Positions 1 to 12,700 of a stretch of DNA of 64,000 nt are shown here, one piece after another. The stretch's first letter is position 1. Every line of letters begins with the position of its first letter. The position numbers and the translations under genes are program-made. Below the pieces are notes generated by a model that saw nothing but the letters and a program-made list of their open reading frames with translations, was not told the origin of the DNA and made no database searches. The DNA comes from Tanytarsus gracilentus. Its lineage: Eukaryota; Arthropoda; Insecta; Diptera; Chironomidae. Location: positions 5,984,501 through 6,048,500 of the forward strand of contig JAXRKN010000037.1 in the NCBI GenBank assembly GCA_038502055.1, written 5' to 3'.

Positions 1-769
1 ACGCGGTACATTATGCCGTTACTTTAAAAATATCCAGCTGTCAACTATTTTCAAGTGAAATTAATTTAAACTTCAACATGGATATTATTTCGTCTTTCAT
101 CCGCTTAGAACATGTAGAAATGTTGCTCGAATAAATATTTATATTTAAAATTGAACTGCAAAATGATAATTAAAGCCTCACACATAAACTCGAAACGGTA
201 TGGCAGCTTTAAGCAAACTAGCAGCGGCTTAATATGTGATTTGTCGCAACACATATAACAAGTTTCTGTGCATTTTCTCCTCTACCACCGCCCGCTCTTG
301 CCTCCTTTTTGGAGTAATACTTTGGAGAAAATATCTATTAGGAAAATGAACATGCAAACCATAGGATAAATTGTGCATTGCGTAGAGAGAGCCCGATACA
401 CACATACAGAGTGAGAGAGAGAGGCCGTGTTTAAAGGCAGAGCGAATTGAAACATGCACAAGATGAAATTTAATTAAAATACTACTATTCTATCTCTCAC
501 ACTTTATGTGTATGCACGCTTTATAAGCAGCTATTTTGTTGTGAATACAGACGATAGGCCTCGTTCATTGATTTTAATTTGAAAGAGGTGGAGATGTAGA
601 GGTAGTGTTGGAAAAAGGGGGAGAATTGAAGAAATTGCATTTAAATTTTATGTGCTGAGTTCAAATATGCGTAAAAAAGATTATATAGATTTAAAACGAT
701 ATTTATTTAAATTTTTAATGCATGCAAAATTTTGCAAGAATTTTTTTTAATTGTCATGATTTTTTACAG
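1..769. other. Non-coding, upstream intron of SOWAH
   Basis: AT-rich sequence before the first recognisable SOWAH exon, with a short GA-rich run near 410-425. The exon at 770 opens directly after a splice acceptor, and no start codon for this gene is seen here, so this stretch is probably the preceding intron and the 5' exons lie outside the window. No coding exon, RNA gene or repeat recognised. Confidence 0.5.
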
Positions 770-3700
770 CTCGAGGAAAGTGATTCGAATGAAAATCTAT
801 CCACACATCCGAAGTCGAAAGAATGGCTGATTAGTGCAGCGAGAGCTGATTACCAAGAGCTGGCAAAACTTGGTCATGAATATCCGCAACTCGTGCGCAT
901 CCAGGTAAGTGTGAAAATGAATCCACACATGTCTTTATAGCTTTCACAAGTTCTAAGGAAGTAACAAAATGCAATTTTTCTCTTTTTTTGTGGCAAAACT
1001 TCTTAGAAAATGCTCGACAATATTAATATGACAATATTTTACAGTGAGCAAAAACATGTTGTTGCCATGTTATATGCAGATACACACTGCTCACTTCTGT
1101 TGTTGCTTGTTAGTCGTGGCATCGAATTTCAAGATTTGTGTGTATGGGTTTCACTTCTTAAAAATCATGATACATTAATAATGGCATCGATTTCAACTTT
1201 ACTAAAAAGTGTCCTTTTACATATTTTGCGTTAACGATTATGTAAGTGGCCTCTCTCTCTCTCGATTTAAGTGAGAGCATCCTTTTTCAGCCAACAAATT
1301 GTTGCATTAGTCAGCAGTATAACCAGAAGGTTAGGATGGGAGAGACAAGATAAATTATGATGAGAAATCCGAAACTATTTTCAAATGCATTTTCGAAAGG
1401 AAGAAGAGGAATGCAGAAGTGGATAAATTCTTAGAAAACCACATCATTATTTGGGTTTTAGAACGAAATTCTTTTTGTAAGTCACACCAAAACACTAGTT
1501 GAGTGCGTCAACCAGATAAAAATAATGTGAATGTTTAAACACATAAATTATGAAAAGGAAAAGAAGAGGCAAACAACCCCAACAGATGAATTGTTTAAAA
1601 TGCAATTTTTCTCGCTTATTATGAGGTTAATTTGTGTAATAGTTTTGAGGTCGAAAAACACAAATTGAAAATTTAAAAAATATTTTATTCCATCAATTTT
1701 TAATTAATGATTTTACAATCTTTAAAATTTTTTTGAATCCGAAAATTTATTTATTGACTGTTTAAGCAAAGCTTGTGCACAGTTTTTTTTAAAAATAGAG
1801 AGAATAGTTTATAACGATTTTAACATAATGTTCTTGTAAAAAAAATTTAAATTGCATATTTTATAAATTAAGTTAAGATTGAGGTCCACCCAGAGATTTC
1901 TTACATTCTTTCAACAGCGAAACAATTTCTTTAAACGTTTTATCTTTGTCTTCTTTTTCCTTTCTTATCTTGTCAACTTCATCAACGAGTGTATCGATAT
2001 CGTCGTTATTCTCAATCTGATAAAATTTATTGTTGATATTGACCATAATCAAAGATTCAGGCGTGTCATAAACGAAATCAAAGTGCGAGGGTACGTAATA
2101 GCGAGCGTTTTGGATGAGGATGGTGTTATATCTGGACAGCTTGTTTGCAATCTGGACCATTTTTCCACTAAGAGGGTGACTGTTTGGTATATTTGCGAGT
2201 TTGTTGACCAACAATGAATTGCCTTCCTTCTTAACTTTTCTGTATTTCCGCACTATTTCAGACTTTAGAATTTCTGATGAAAGTTTAACGACAATGTTGG
2301 CTGCTTTTTTATCATTCGTCTTTGTTGCAAATGCATTAAATTGTGTTTCGTTAATGTTTATCTCAAGTGTAGTGAAAATATTTTTAATGACCGACTTCAT
2401 CATGGCTTTATCATCAATTATTTCATATGGCAAATTTTTCATGATCAGACGATCATTTAATTTTTCTTGATCACGGTCAAAGGTCTTCTTTTTAATTTTT
2501 TTCACATCGTTACTCATTTCTTCATGAACTGGTGATTCTCTCTCGGCAATCCTCTCTAAGTTTTCAACTTTTTTATCCAAAGATATTAATGACACGATAA
2601 TTGCTTCTTGTTTAGACTTCATACATCTTACATCTTCCTGAATTTCATCAATTTTTGCAGATATCAACTCAACACTCTTCACTAATTTCATAAATAATTC
2701 CTCACTTATTGACCACGATTTGCTCTCAAGAATTGTTGTTGCTGTTGGAGACTCGACTTTTTTATTTGCGATTTCTGGTGAAGCTGCTTCATTGCTACTT
2801 TGTTTTTTACCTCTCGTCATTGCTTTAACAACTTATGAATTGAATTTTCTTTTATTTAACAATTAAACTATCTTCCAACTATTTTTAATCTAATATTTTT
2901 TAAAACATTAGAAAAAATGCGTGTGTACTATTCTCTCTCAGAACTCTCTTATCCATATAAATTCACAAATCATACACATTTTTTTTCACTCTCGCTTCAT
3001 CTTGTTCATATACTCAAACAAAATTGTGAATGATGAGCTCGAATCATTTTTACAAGAAGTCATCGCAGAGAACAACAAATTATTAATAATGTTTTATTTT
3101 TTGTTAAACATCAATTTTTTTTTGTTATGTTGTTGAGTGAATGAGAGAGAATATTTATTGGCTGCAAAATCGTCAAAATGAGTAACAACTAATATAACAC
3201 GTGTTTCTTTAAGAACATCTCTCGCACTTTGGTTACTCACTTTTGTGCTCTATTTGATGTTATGTTGTGATCTTCTAGTAAAACCAATTGATTAAATGAC
3301 CATTACACACGACGCCTATGTGAATGTGTTAAATTTTTTTTAACTTGGTTAATATTTACGGGTTTCTGAATTTATTGTTTTCAAATTAAAATTCCCATGT
3401 TATACTGCCTACAACATGCATGCAATATTATTATCATCATCATGTGATATGGATATCGTAGGGGAAGCGAGAAAGAATTTAAAATTGAAAACGTGATGAC
3501 CAAAGAAATGCTGTCACAACATAAAAGGACAACAATATAACATGAACGTATAAGCGCAGTGGCGCCAGGGCATCGTGTCATATATTATGTAATACGTACA
3601 AAAAAAGGTTGAAAAGGAGAGAGAGAGGGAAATAGACTGGAAAAGATCACAAACTTATGATAAGCTGGCATGAGAGCAAAAAGAAATTTTTAGGCATTGT

Positions 3701-6700
3701 TGCAGAACTTTTTTTAATCATTATCTTGATTTTCATTCTCAGCTCTCAAGTTACCTCCTCATGATATAGATTTTTTTTCTTACACTCTTCACCATAAAAA
3801 GTCTCATTACTTTTTCCATCTGACCTTCATCCGTGTGTGTGGCATGGATGGATCTCTTGGTGCTTGTTTGATGAAAGATCTCAACAAGAAAAAAATTTAT
3901 TGCCACTGCACTAAAATCACTCTCGCTCTCAAATTAACTGGAAAAGCGTCCATTCAGAAATTCTTAAAATTCCATCTCGCAATTTTTAATGTGTCTGAGC
4001 ACAAAAAAAAAGGAATTTAAACCTCGCTGTGTGTCAATGACAATTTAATCACCCAACTTCATACACACACGCATCTGGATGGACCAATTAAGAAGAGAGA
4101 GAGAGAGCAAACTTTTGTCACAAAAAGAGCATGAAAAATTATTTTTAAATGTCGAAACATTTTCCATGAAATTTATGACGAATTTATCTTCGCCACAGAG
4201 ACAGCGAAGGAATTTTAGACGCAAGTCTAGTAAATTAATGGGACTTGTTGTGACAGAATTTAAGAAATTTATTTGTTACTGTCGTTCTCCTCTTCGATGT
4301 GATGAGTTATTGGCGTTGAGTCTATCTTTAGAGGTACGAGAAAGATTTAATTTATTTGACGAAAGATTTCTGATGACCTTTTTTCTCATTTTTGATGTCT
4401 ATTAGAGATTACTATTGTGACATATCATTAATATTCAGATTTCTCCTTAAGTGCTCTTAATAACCCCACAAAAAAGAATAAATTTGTCGTCATGTCACTC
4501 GTGTTTGAGTGAGCAAATTTTTATGTGCAAATTAATTTTTGCATCAAACGCGTGGATGTATGTAGAAAATTCTTTCAAAGCAATTAAAATAGCGTCTTAG
4601 CAGAAGTAAAAGAGATGAGAAAAATGTCCATTAAAAACCTCAAAAAAAACGACGTGAATGAATCATGTTTTTATTGTGAAGTGAGAGAGACAACTTTAGA
4701 CCTCCCAAAACACATTTCTCAGCTCAGGCAATTAATAATGTTCTACACACTTAAACAGAGGGAGAAAAAGAAAAATCTTCAAAATGAATTATAAAGCTCA
4801 GCGGTGTTTTGTGATATTAAACTAGATCGAGTGTGATCTTTTTAAGTCGGTGAAAAAAAAATTAATGTAATAAAAAAATTTATTCTTTTGCGCGTGACAA
4901 TAAAATCGTCAAAAATTACACGATTCGTTATTTTTAGAGAACCTTTTTAGACACTCAGAAACGTGCTCAAATTAAGATATTCAAAAATTTTTCTTTATGT
5001 ACATATGACATTCGTCATAACATCACACGAGATGATGATGAAAAAAGCCAGGAAATAAATAAAAACAATGCTCGAAAATCACGATCTGCATCTGCATTCG
5101 TTCTTCAAAATAATGAGCGCGTTTAAACCTTAAAATTGTTACAGTATTTTGCTATTTAACTAATGTAAAGTTTTATTTTGCTCCTTAAAATATGATGCGC
5201 AAAGAATGAGCTATTTTTTTTTGGAAAATCGCGCTAATTAAATGAAGACGCGACAGCGTCTGCATTAAATTGACAAAAGAAATTAGTTGTGACATTTATT
5301 TGTTTTTAAAACAGCGCGACTCATGAGCATCTTGTTTTCACACTCAATTCAACTGTGACATTGTTAATAACATTTTGATCTTCTCCAACAACCGTCGTCG
5401 TCTCTCTCGTTCAGTGTGATGTGTGTGTTTAAGCGAAAAATTTAAAATAACTCGCCCGATACAGTTGTTATTAATTTTTCTAGCACTCATCATTTCACGC
5501 ATCCCGAACTCGTTTTTATCCTCGGCGCGTAATTTGTTTGATGACACATTTGTGAATATTTCTCATCTCAAATGCTCGCACATAAATGAGGCAGTCTAAA
5601 AAATGTTGTAAAGTGGAAGCAACTGAAATTAATTATTGTGCATTTTTCAAAAGCGACGCTGAAATATTTTTCCCTCTCGGATACTTTGTGTGGCATCTTT
5701 TTAAAAGAGATTATTTTTAAAAAGTATAGCGAACATGAATTTCCAGTAGCTATTTGGTCGCTTCAATGAAACACAATGGATGGAAAAATCATTCATGGAA
5801 GGACCATGTTCCGCTTCAAGCCAAAAATTGTACTTTTTCATTTTTTTATTATTTTACCACAAAAAAAGCGACTTCACTTTTAGAGTTTTGTGGATGAGAG
5901 AGGAAATTTTATTCAATATTATTTTTGTTCATAAGATTTGCCTCGAGGGCATCCATCGACATTCAATCAGCTTCTGCTTAAATCCATCAAACATCGCATT
6001 AAAGCATTTTATATTAACGATTATTAGCATGCATTGACCATTCTTACTAGGTTACGCCAAACATAATACAGGCAGCCGCAGCAAAGTAGTTATTTTTAAT
6101 GTGGCCGACATGACTTTGTAATTAATGAAAATTTATGTGGTGAAAAAGGACAATTTTCTATATTAGCCATAACTTTTGCTTTTTTTTTGGAAAGTCAGGG
6201 GATGGTTTTTACAAAAAAAACTACCTTTTCACAGAGACACAATTTTTTGAATTCATCATAGGATTCGAACCTTAACTTTTCCATTTTTTTCCTGATCATT
6301 AATTTTTATTTCTTTACCATTCCTTGGTTTTTGCGTTTAACTCATTACAAATACACAAAACAATTTCTCTCCGGACTGTTGAGCTATGGAGTGCAAAAAT
6401 ATTACTCGTGAAATTTATGACTATTTTGTTAATACATGTGCGCTGAAGTCCGAAGGCATGGGGTTGGTCAATTTTGATAAATCCTTTGGGAGATTTTCAA
6501 AAACCATAAAACTCTTTAACTTTTACGGTCAGCTCTGTAAGTGTTTAATTTTCAAGAGTGTTTATAAAAAACCACCTGCCATATCGGTGAATGCAATAAA
6601 AAAAATTGTTGCTAATACGCGAGGATTAAATGCCTTGTAATGATTGCAGAGCGAGAGAAAGGGAAAAGGTACAAAATGGACGAGAGAACATTTTATTGTG

Positions 6701-9700
6701 TCTTAATGAAAGCGAGTCTACATCTTAATAATAACAATGTAGATGTAATTTATTTAAAACTGCGATGAAGAAAACAATTTAATAATCCTCTCATCATCTC
6801 TCAGTAGCGTTGTGCACTGTCTTCTTTTTCTTTCTCCATTTTTTACTCAATTTGCCATCAATCGATTCCTTTTGTTGTAATTTGAGCAATTTTCTTGATT
6901 CTTACATGAGTATTTTTTTAATAATTTATGGTAAACCGTATTATATACAATTTAATCGCAAAATTATAGCTTTAAAGTTTAATAATTTAAAGACAGAGCG
7001 ATGTGTATCGAGCATTAATGCTCAGAATTGCATTTTGGTTGATTCACACGATTAGCAGCGAGGTATATCGAGCAACTTCTTATAATGTTTTTTAATCGAA
7101 AAGAATGCAAGAAATTTAAACGATTTAAAGTAATTTCATCATGATGCTGTCGATTAAGATTAATTTAAAAGAGATTGAAATTGATTGAACTTAAAATTTT
7201 TTGCTATGTAAAAAATTATTTCATCCTTAAATTTTAAATTCAATTATTATTTTTATGAAATTTTAATTTAAAATGTTTAAAAATTGACACACCTATCAAA
7301 TTTTAAAAACACAATATTGATGACTGTGCGAACTACATATTCACTATTATTTCCATTAATCAACTACTGTGCAACCCCCAAGAATTCTTTTTACTGCAAA
7401 TTAGTGTTAAACCTGCACACGCGGATTAAAAACTAATTACTTTTCTCTTGTATATAAAATTGCCTTTATTACTACTTCTCTTACTCATGTTTTTTCATTA
7501 AATACATATTAATAAGTGAATAATTTTTTTCTCTCTTTTCTCTTACAGGATCCAAATACGGTAATACGAAATTAATTTTCTTTTTTTTGGTTGGCACGAA
7601 AAAATTAATGTAACTTTCTTGAGCGATGGAAGAAAAATAAGTTTTCAACACTAATTTTGACACAAGTACAGTTGTAGATTTTCTTGTATACAGTTCAAAA
7701 AAGGCTCAAAACTCTCGCTTAGTCTTGCTTGCTGAGGAAAGAACAGGAAAAAAATGTGTAAGCAAGAGCAATGCAAAGTGACTCGTTGGTGATGTGTACA
7801 CGAACCAAAAATTAGTTGTACACACACTAATTTGAATTGTTACAACATAAATTGCCACTATGTAAATTGGTGAACACACAAAAACAAGCAAAATGATTGA
7901 TTTATATTTTATCGCTTGATATTCCGATGATGATAATAATGGTGTAATTGTCACTCTATATCGGGGTTGGATAAATATTTTATAAATTAATTTATTTCGA
8001 CCCTGTACATTTTTTTTTCGAGACTTGGTTACATTTTTATTGATTTACTAATTAAAGTTGTGTGTATCAGATTTGTTCGAAGTTCACATGTGCGCAACAT
8101 TTGGTAAATTTTCTCACTCATTAAGCACGCAATTGAGATGTACACCAATGGATAAGAGAAAAAAAAATTGCTTTCTCACTCAATTGCAGGAAAGCTTTTT
8201 AAAAAAATATTTCAACGCACAAAAGTGGTGATGAAAATTGAAAGAAAAATCAATTTTTTCACCAGCCAACCCGAAAAAAATTAGTAGCGACAATTTTCAT
8301 GCATGTTTCACTCTTCCAACTACTACTCAATTAGAAGTATTTATTTCAGAATTGAAATTCTAACATGTGTACAAATTTTTTTCTCTCTGTCTTGTTTCAT
8401 GTTAACAATTTTTACGACAACATCGACGACGATGATGACATCGGGATGATATTGTGATTATTATAATACGCCTCTCCACTTTAATTTTTTTCCTCTCCTC
8501 ATTTTTTCGGACATACAATGGAAATTATTTGATGACGATAACATTGCTTTGCAATTATATTACTTTACACTCGAATGATGATGGGACACCTCGACAAATG
8601 CACACATGACTCAAATCCATAATTGATATCAACACGCATCTTTTTCGGAAAAATCATCAACCAATTATGTAGGGTGTAAGTATATTTATTTTTTACTTTC
8701 TTTATAATTGCTGCCTTCAAAAAGGTGTTGAAATACTTTTTACGTCGTCCCCCGACGCTCACTTCTAAATTTCATTCGTGCGTGAGATAAAATATCTCAG
8801 ATAAGAGAGAATTAGGATATGCTTCATAAAATCTACACCTTGAATATACATCGCAACCGTAGCTTGAGAATAAATTGTAGAATTTTTGAAAAAGAACTAA
8901 AAAAACTTCATGTTAAAATCAAGTTTATATTTTCCTCCTTAAAATTACCTTCGCTGCGCTTCATATCTCACGATCGACCCCCCAAAAAAATCTCAGTCGT
9001 TTCTTGTAAATGAATGCAAATTTTTCTCACCGCCAAATTGACATTCCTGCTTCTTCGCTCTCCCACTAAATTATTGAGGGCTTAAGCATTCATCGTACAG
9101 TTTTATCTTTTCGTGATCACCATCAACGACTTTCTTGTGTGAGAGAGCAAGATGAGACAAAATAAATGTGCGCTGAAAAATAAAATAAAACGGTAGCAAT
9201 TATTCACGATTGCATTGCGATGAAAGATCAGTTACGATGATCAAGAGCGAGCGAGAAGAAAATGAGATATATAGAGACAAAAGAGACTTGAAAGAATCCA
9301 GAAGCTCGATGTCATTATGGTTAGTTAATTAATTAGCCGATTTTTGTCTTCTCAGTGATGCTCCTCGACTCTCTCGTTGAAATATTTATATTTATTTTTA
9401 TATATGTATATCAGAGAAGAGGAATAAAAGTGGGATAAATTTTTCATTGCTCGCATATGTTGATCACTGATCTCATTTTATAAGGTGCGCATAAATTAAA
9501 TCTCTCTTTCTTAACTCTCGGTGGAAGATAAAGGCAAGGGAAAAAATTAAATTTATTTCGCTAGAAAATCGTTCCACAAAAAAATAAGAGTGAACCTCCG
9601 AAGAATGTAAGGTTAATTAATATTTTAATTCAGAATAAATGTTTATCCACAGCAGCTTGCCTTGTGGTGTGGTGTTGCAGGTAGCTACTTAGTATACACG

Positions 9701-12700
9701 ACAAAAATTTCATTGATCGAAATCGATTAATACGAATTAATGAGGCTTTTGGGTGGCTTTAAGCGAGAAAAAGGAAGCGACAGTAGCTGGTAGTGGCACA
9801 TAACATAGTCACCGATATAAATTATCATTAGCTTACATTACATTTTGTCGCAGATGTCTCGAGCGAGCGATCGATGCGACGTTGCAAATTAATTCATACC
9901 TCTGAGACACTTGACATATTCTTTCACATTTTCTTACATCTTCCTCTTTTTTTTATTGTCGCGCAGTGGCTGATAATTTTTGGTTAGTTTCATATCATTT
10001 ATTAATTTATCACAAAACAGAATGAAGGAGAAAACGAGTTAAAGGGTCACCACCGCTTTACGCACTATGTACAGATGATAATAAGCGCACCTTGTAAATT
10101 GCTATAATTTCATTTCACTTTTCATGTTAAACGATCGATGTTCATACATGCTGGCAGCTGATAATTTTAATAGGAAGCGAAATGTGAAATGTCCAAATTT
10201 GCGTTTCCCATTCGTTATCAATTTAACAATTGATCGTGTGCCAAATATTTCTTTTTTGTCGAATTCAACCCACAAATTAAAACTGCTCATCCTTTCATAG
10301 CCTTTAATATTATCAAATTATTAGTTTGTTCCCGTTTTGTTAACAGTCTTATTGCTTAATGATCATTTGCTCACTCTTTTTCGTACGTGCGACTCATCAG
10401 AGGCACCTTCGATGTCCCGAAAAAAATTAAATGCTCAATTTCAAAAACCTACACACAAAACTATTCATTTGTCATATTATTAATGGTTGTGTATGCTAGA
10501 GAGAGTCATTAAAACCCTCTAAAATTTATTCTCGAGGAGCTACTTTTATTTGATGATGTGAGCTAATGATAGATCTATTTAAGGATAAGTCGAAAAAGGT
10601 TGAATTGTGTTGATTTCTCTTCCTATTGATAAATATCTAGAAATGAAATTTAGAACTTGAGTAGATATAGATGAAAGAGGGGATATGCTGATAATTTTAT
10701 ATATTCTTCTAAATTATTAATTTGTTTCATTCTCTCCTTCCATATGCCAATAATCTATCATCACATCGTTATAGTATGTAAGTATTAATATTTCTGTTTT
10801 ATTATTTACTTTAATTTCAATGTCCACTACGTATTAAAGCGATATTTTGACGGTTAAAAAAGAAGAAGAATTTTGAATTTATCATAAAACTTTCCATTGT
10901 AAGATTTTAAAAATATGTTCCAAATTTTTTTAAAAATATTCAAAAATATTTAACGGATTTCAAAAAACAGCTAAAAATTAAAAGATCAAAATAATGTCCT
11001 TGAAAAATTTATGGTATTATTGACAGATGTCAGAACTCTCAAAAAAATAATTAAATTTCACATAAATTTTTTTCACTCAAACATTGAGAAATAAACGTCA
11101 TCATAAAAAAAAAGAAGTCAACAAGCACCACCTTAAGTTCTCGTTAATTTCATTCTTCATGGCTAATTTTAGTTTCATCCAACCATGCACACACAACCAT
11201 GTCTACCATCCAATTAGAACTTGCATGCATTAAGAGAATTTTTCTTCCTCTTTTTCTTCATTTCTTCTCCAGAACGCATTACATTGGGCTTCTAAGCATG
11301 GCAATGAGAATGTAGTGAAATTAATTGCTGGAACATTCCGATGTGATGTGAATTGTCAAACGGTAAGTGACTGATAATCATTTTGAAAAATGAGCGCTAA
11401 TTTCATTTCATTTTCTTTTCATTCGAATCGTTAAAAAATGTGGTCATCGTTATGAATTTAGAATGGGGTAAGTGTTTTTCTCTCTCTCCTTTGATGTATA
11501 TCCATAAAAGTGACGATTATTATCTCCTGATAATCATACATGGCGCGCAACAACAAAGTATGTTTTTTAAATGCACACATTGTATAATTTTTTATAGCCC
11601 TTTCACATTGTATTAGCGAACGAAAGATGTCGTAAATGTATCAATATCACCTATATATAAATTGAAAACGAAATCTAGCGTGTCAAGAGACACTTAAGAG
11701 GTTTTTATTGCAAGAGATGATATGACATCGTAAAATTGCCATTCAAAAAAATATTTAACAAAATTTATTTGAGTAAGTTTGTTCAAATAATTTTAAAGCG
11801 AAAAACTGCGCGATTTTACACCTCGACCTGGATATCACGCACATCTCTTTCTCCATCGTTGAACTTTTTTGTGCTTTTTTCTCCCTGCGCGGTCGTTGCA
11901 TAAAATATTTAAATTTATGCGAATTAAATTTATATTGAACATCACTTCATGTTCATTAACATGGATCGCATACACATATACATTTTATTTTAATTTTCAA
12001 CGGCTTTAAGGAATTTTTTACTGCATTTCGAATTGAGTGAAAATGGTTGTTGAAAAATTGAAAAATCCAAACTCTCAATATGTGACTCTCTCTCTCTCTC
12101 ACGTGAGCGTGTAAAATTTTCATATATTACGCCCAACCAACCCTTTCAAATGTGCTACTATTGTGTGCATTTATATCAGTGATAAGCGAGTAATTTTTAA
12201 TGTTGTGTGTAGATTCACGAACTCTCAATAATTTTGATTCTCTCTTTTATATGACTTTGATTTGATTCTAAAGTTTTTTAAATAAAACAAAATATATTTT
12301 TATAATTTTGTGTATGGTTCATTTGACTCACAAGTTTCGAACCAAAAAATTCGCAATCTAAATCATATTTTACAAATCGAACTTTAATAAAGTCACTCAA
12401 AAAAAATTCACCCCTTTTATCCATACATGTGACTCTCATATGTAAAATATTACAAAATTTCTTTTATTGAGTCACGCGAAAAGATGAAATATTGAAAACA
12501 TATTTCATGTTTAATGTGTTAACATCTCTCAAATTTTATTAGCTCCCCCATTTCGATTCGTTGACTTTTATAAATTTGAAATAAAAAATATTGAGTAAAA
12601 ACTCGCGAAAGGGTGTGTGAAAAATTTTAAAATTGTGATCTGGCCTCCGAAAATTTTATATTGCATTTAATAACAAATGTTGTTGTTGTGTCGTTCTTTA

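Noticed and set aside
6255..6275. GGTTCGAATCC on the minus strand, a tRNA B-box-like sequence
   Set aside because: The flanking bases do not form a T-stem, and no acceptor stem, D-arm or anticodon arm can be folded around it.
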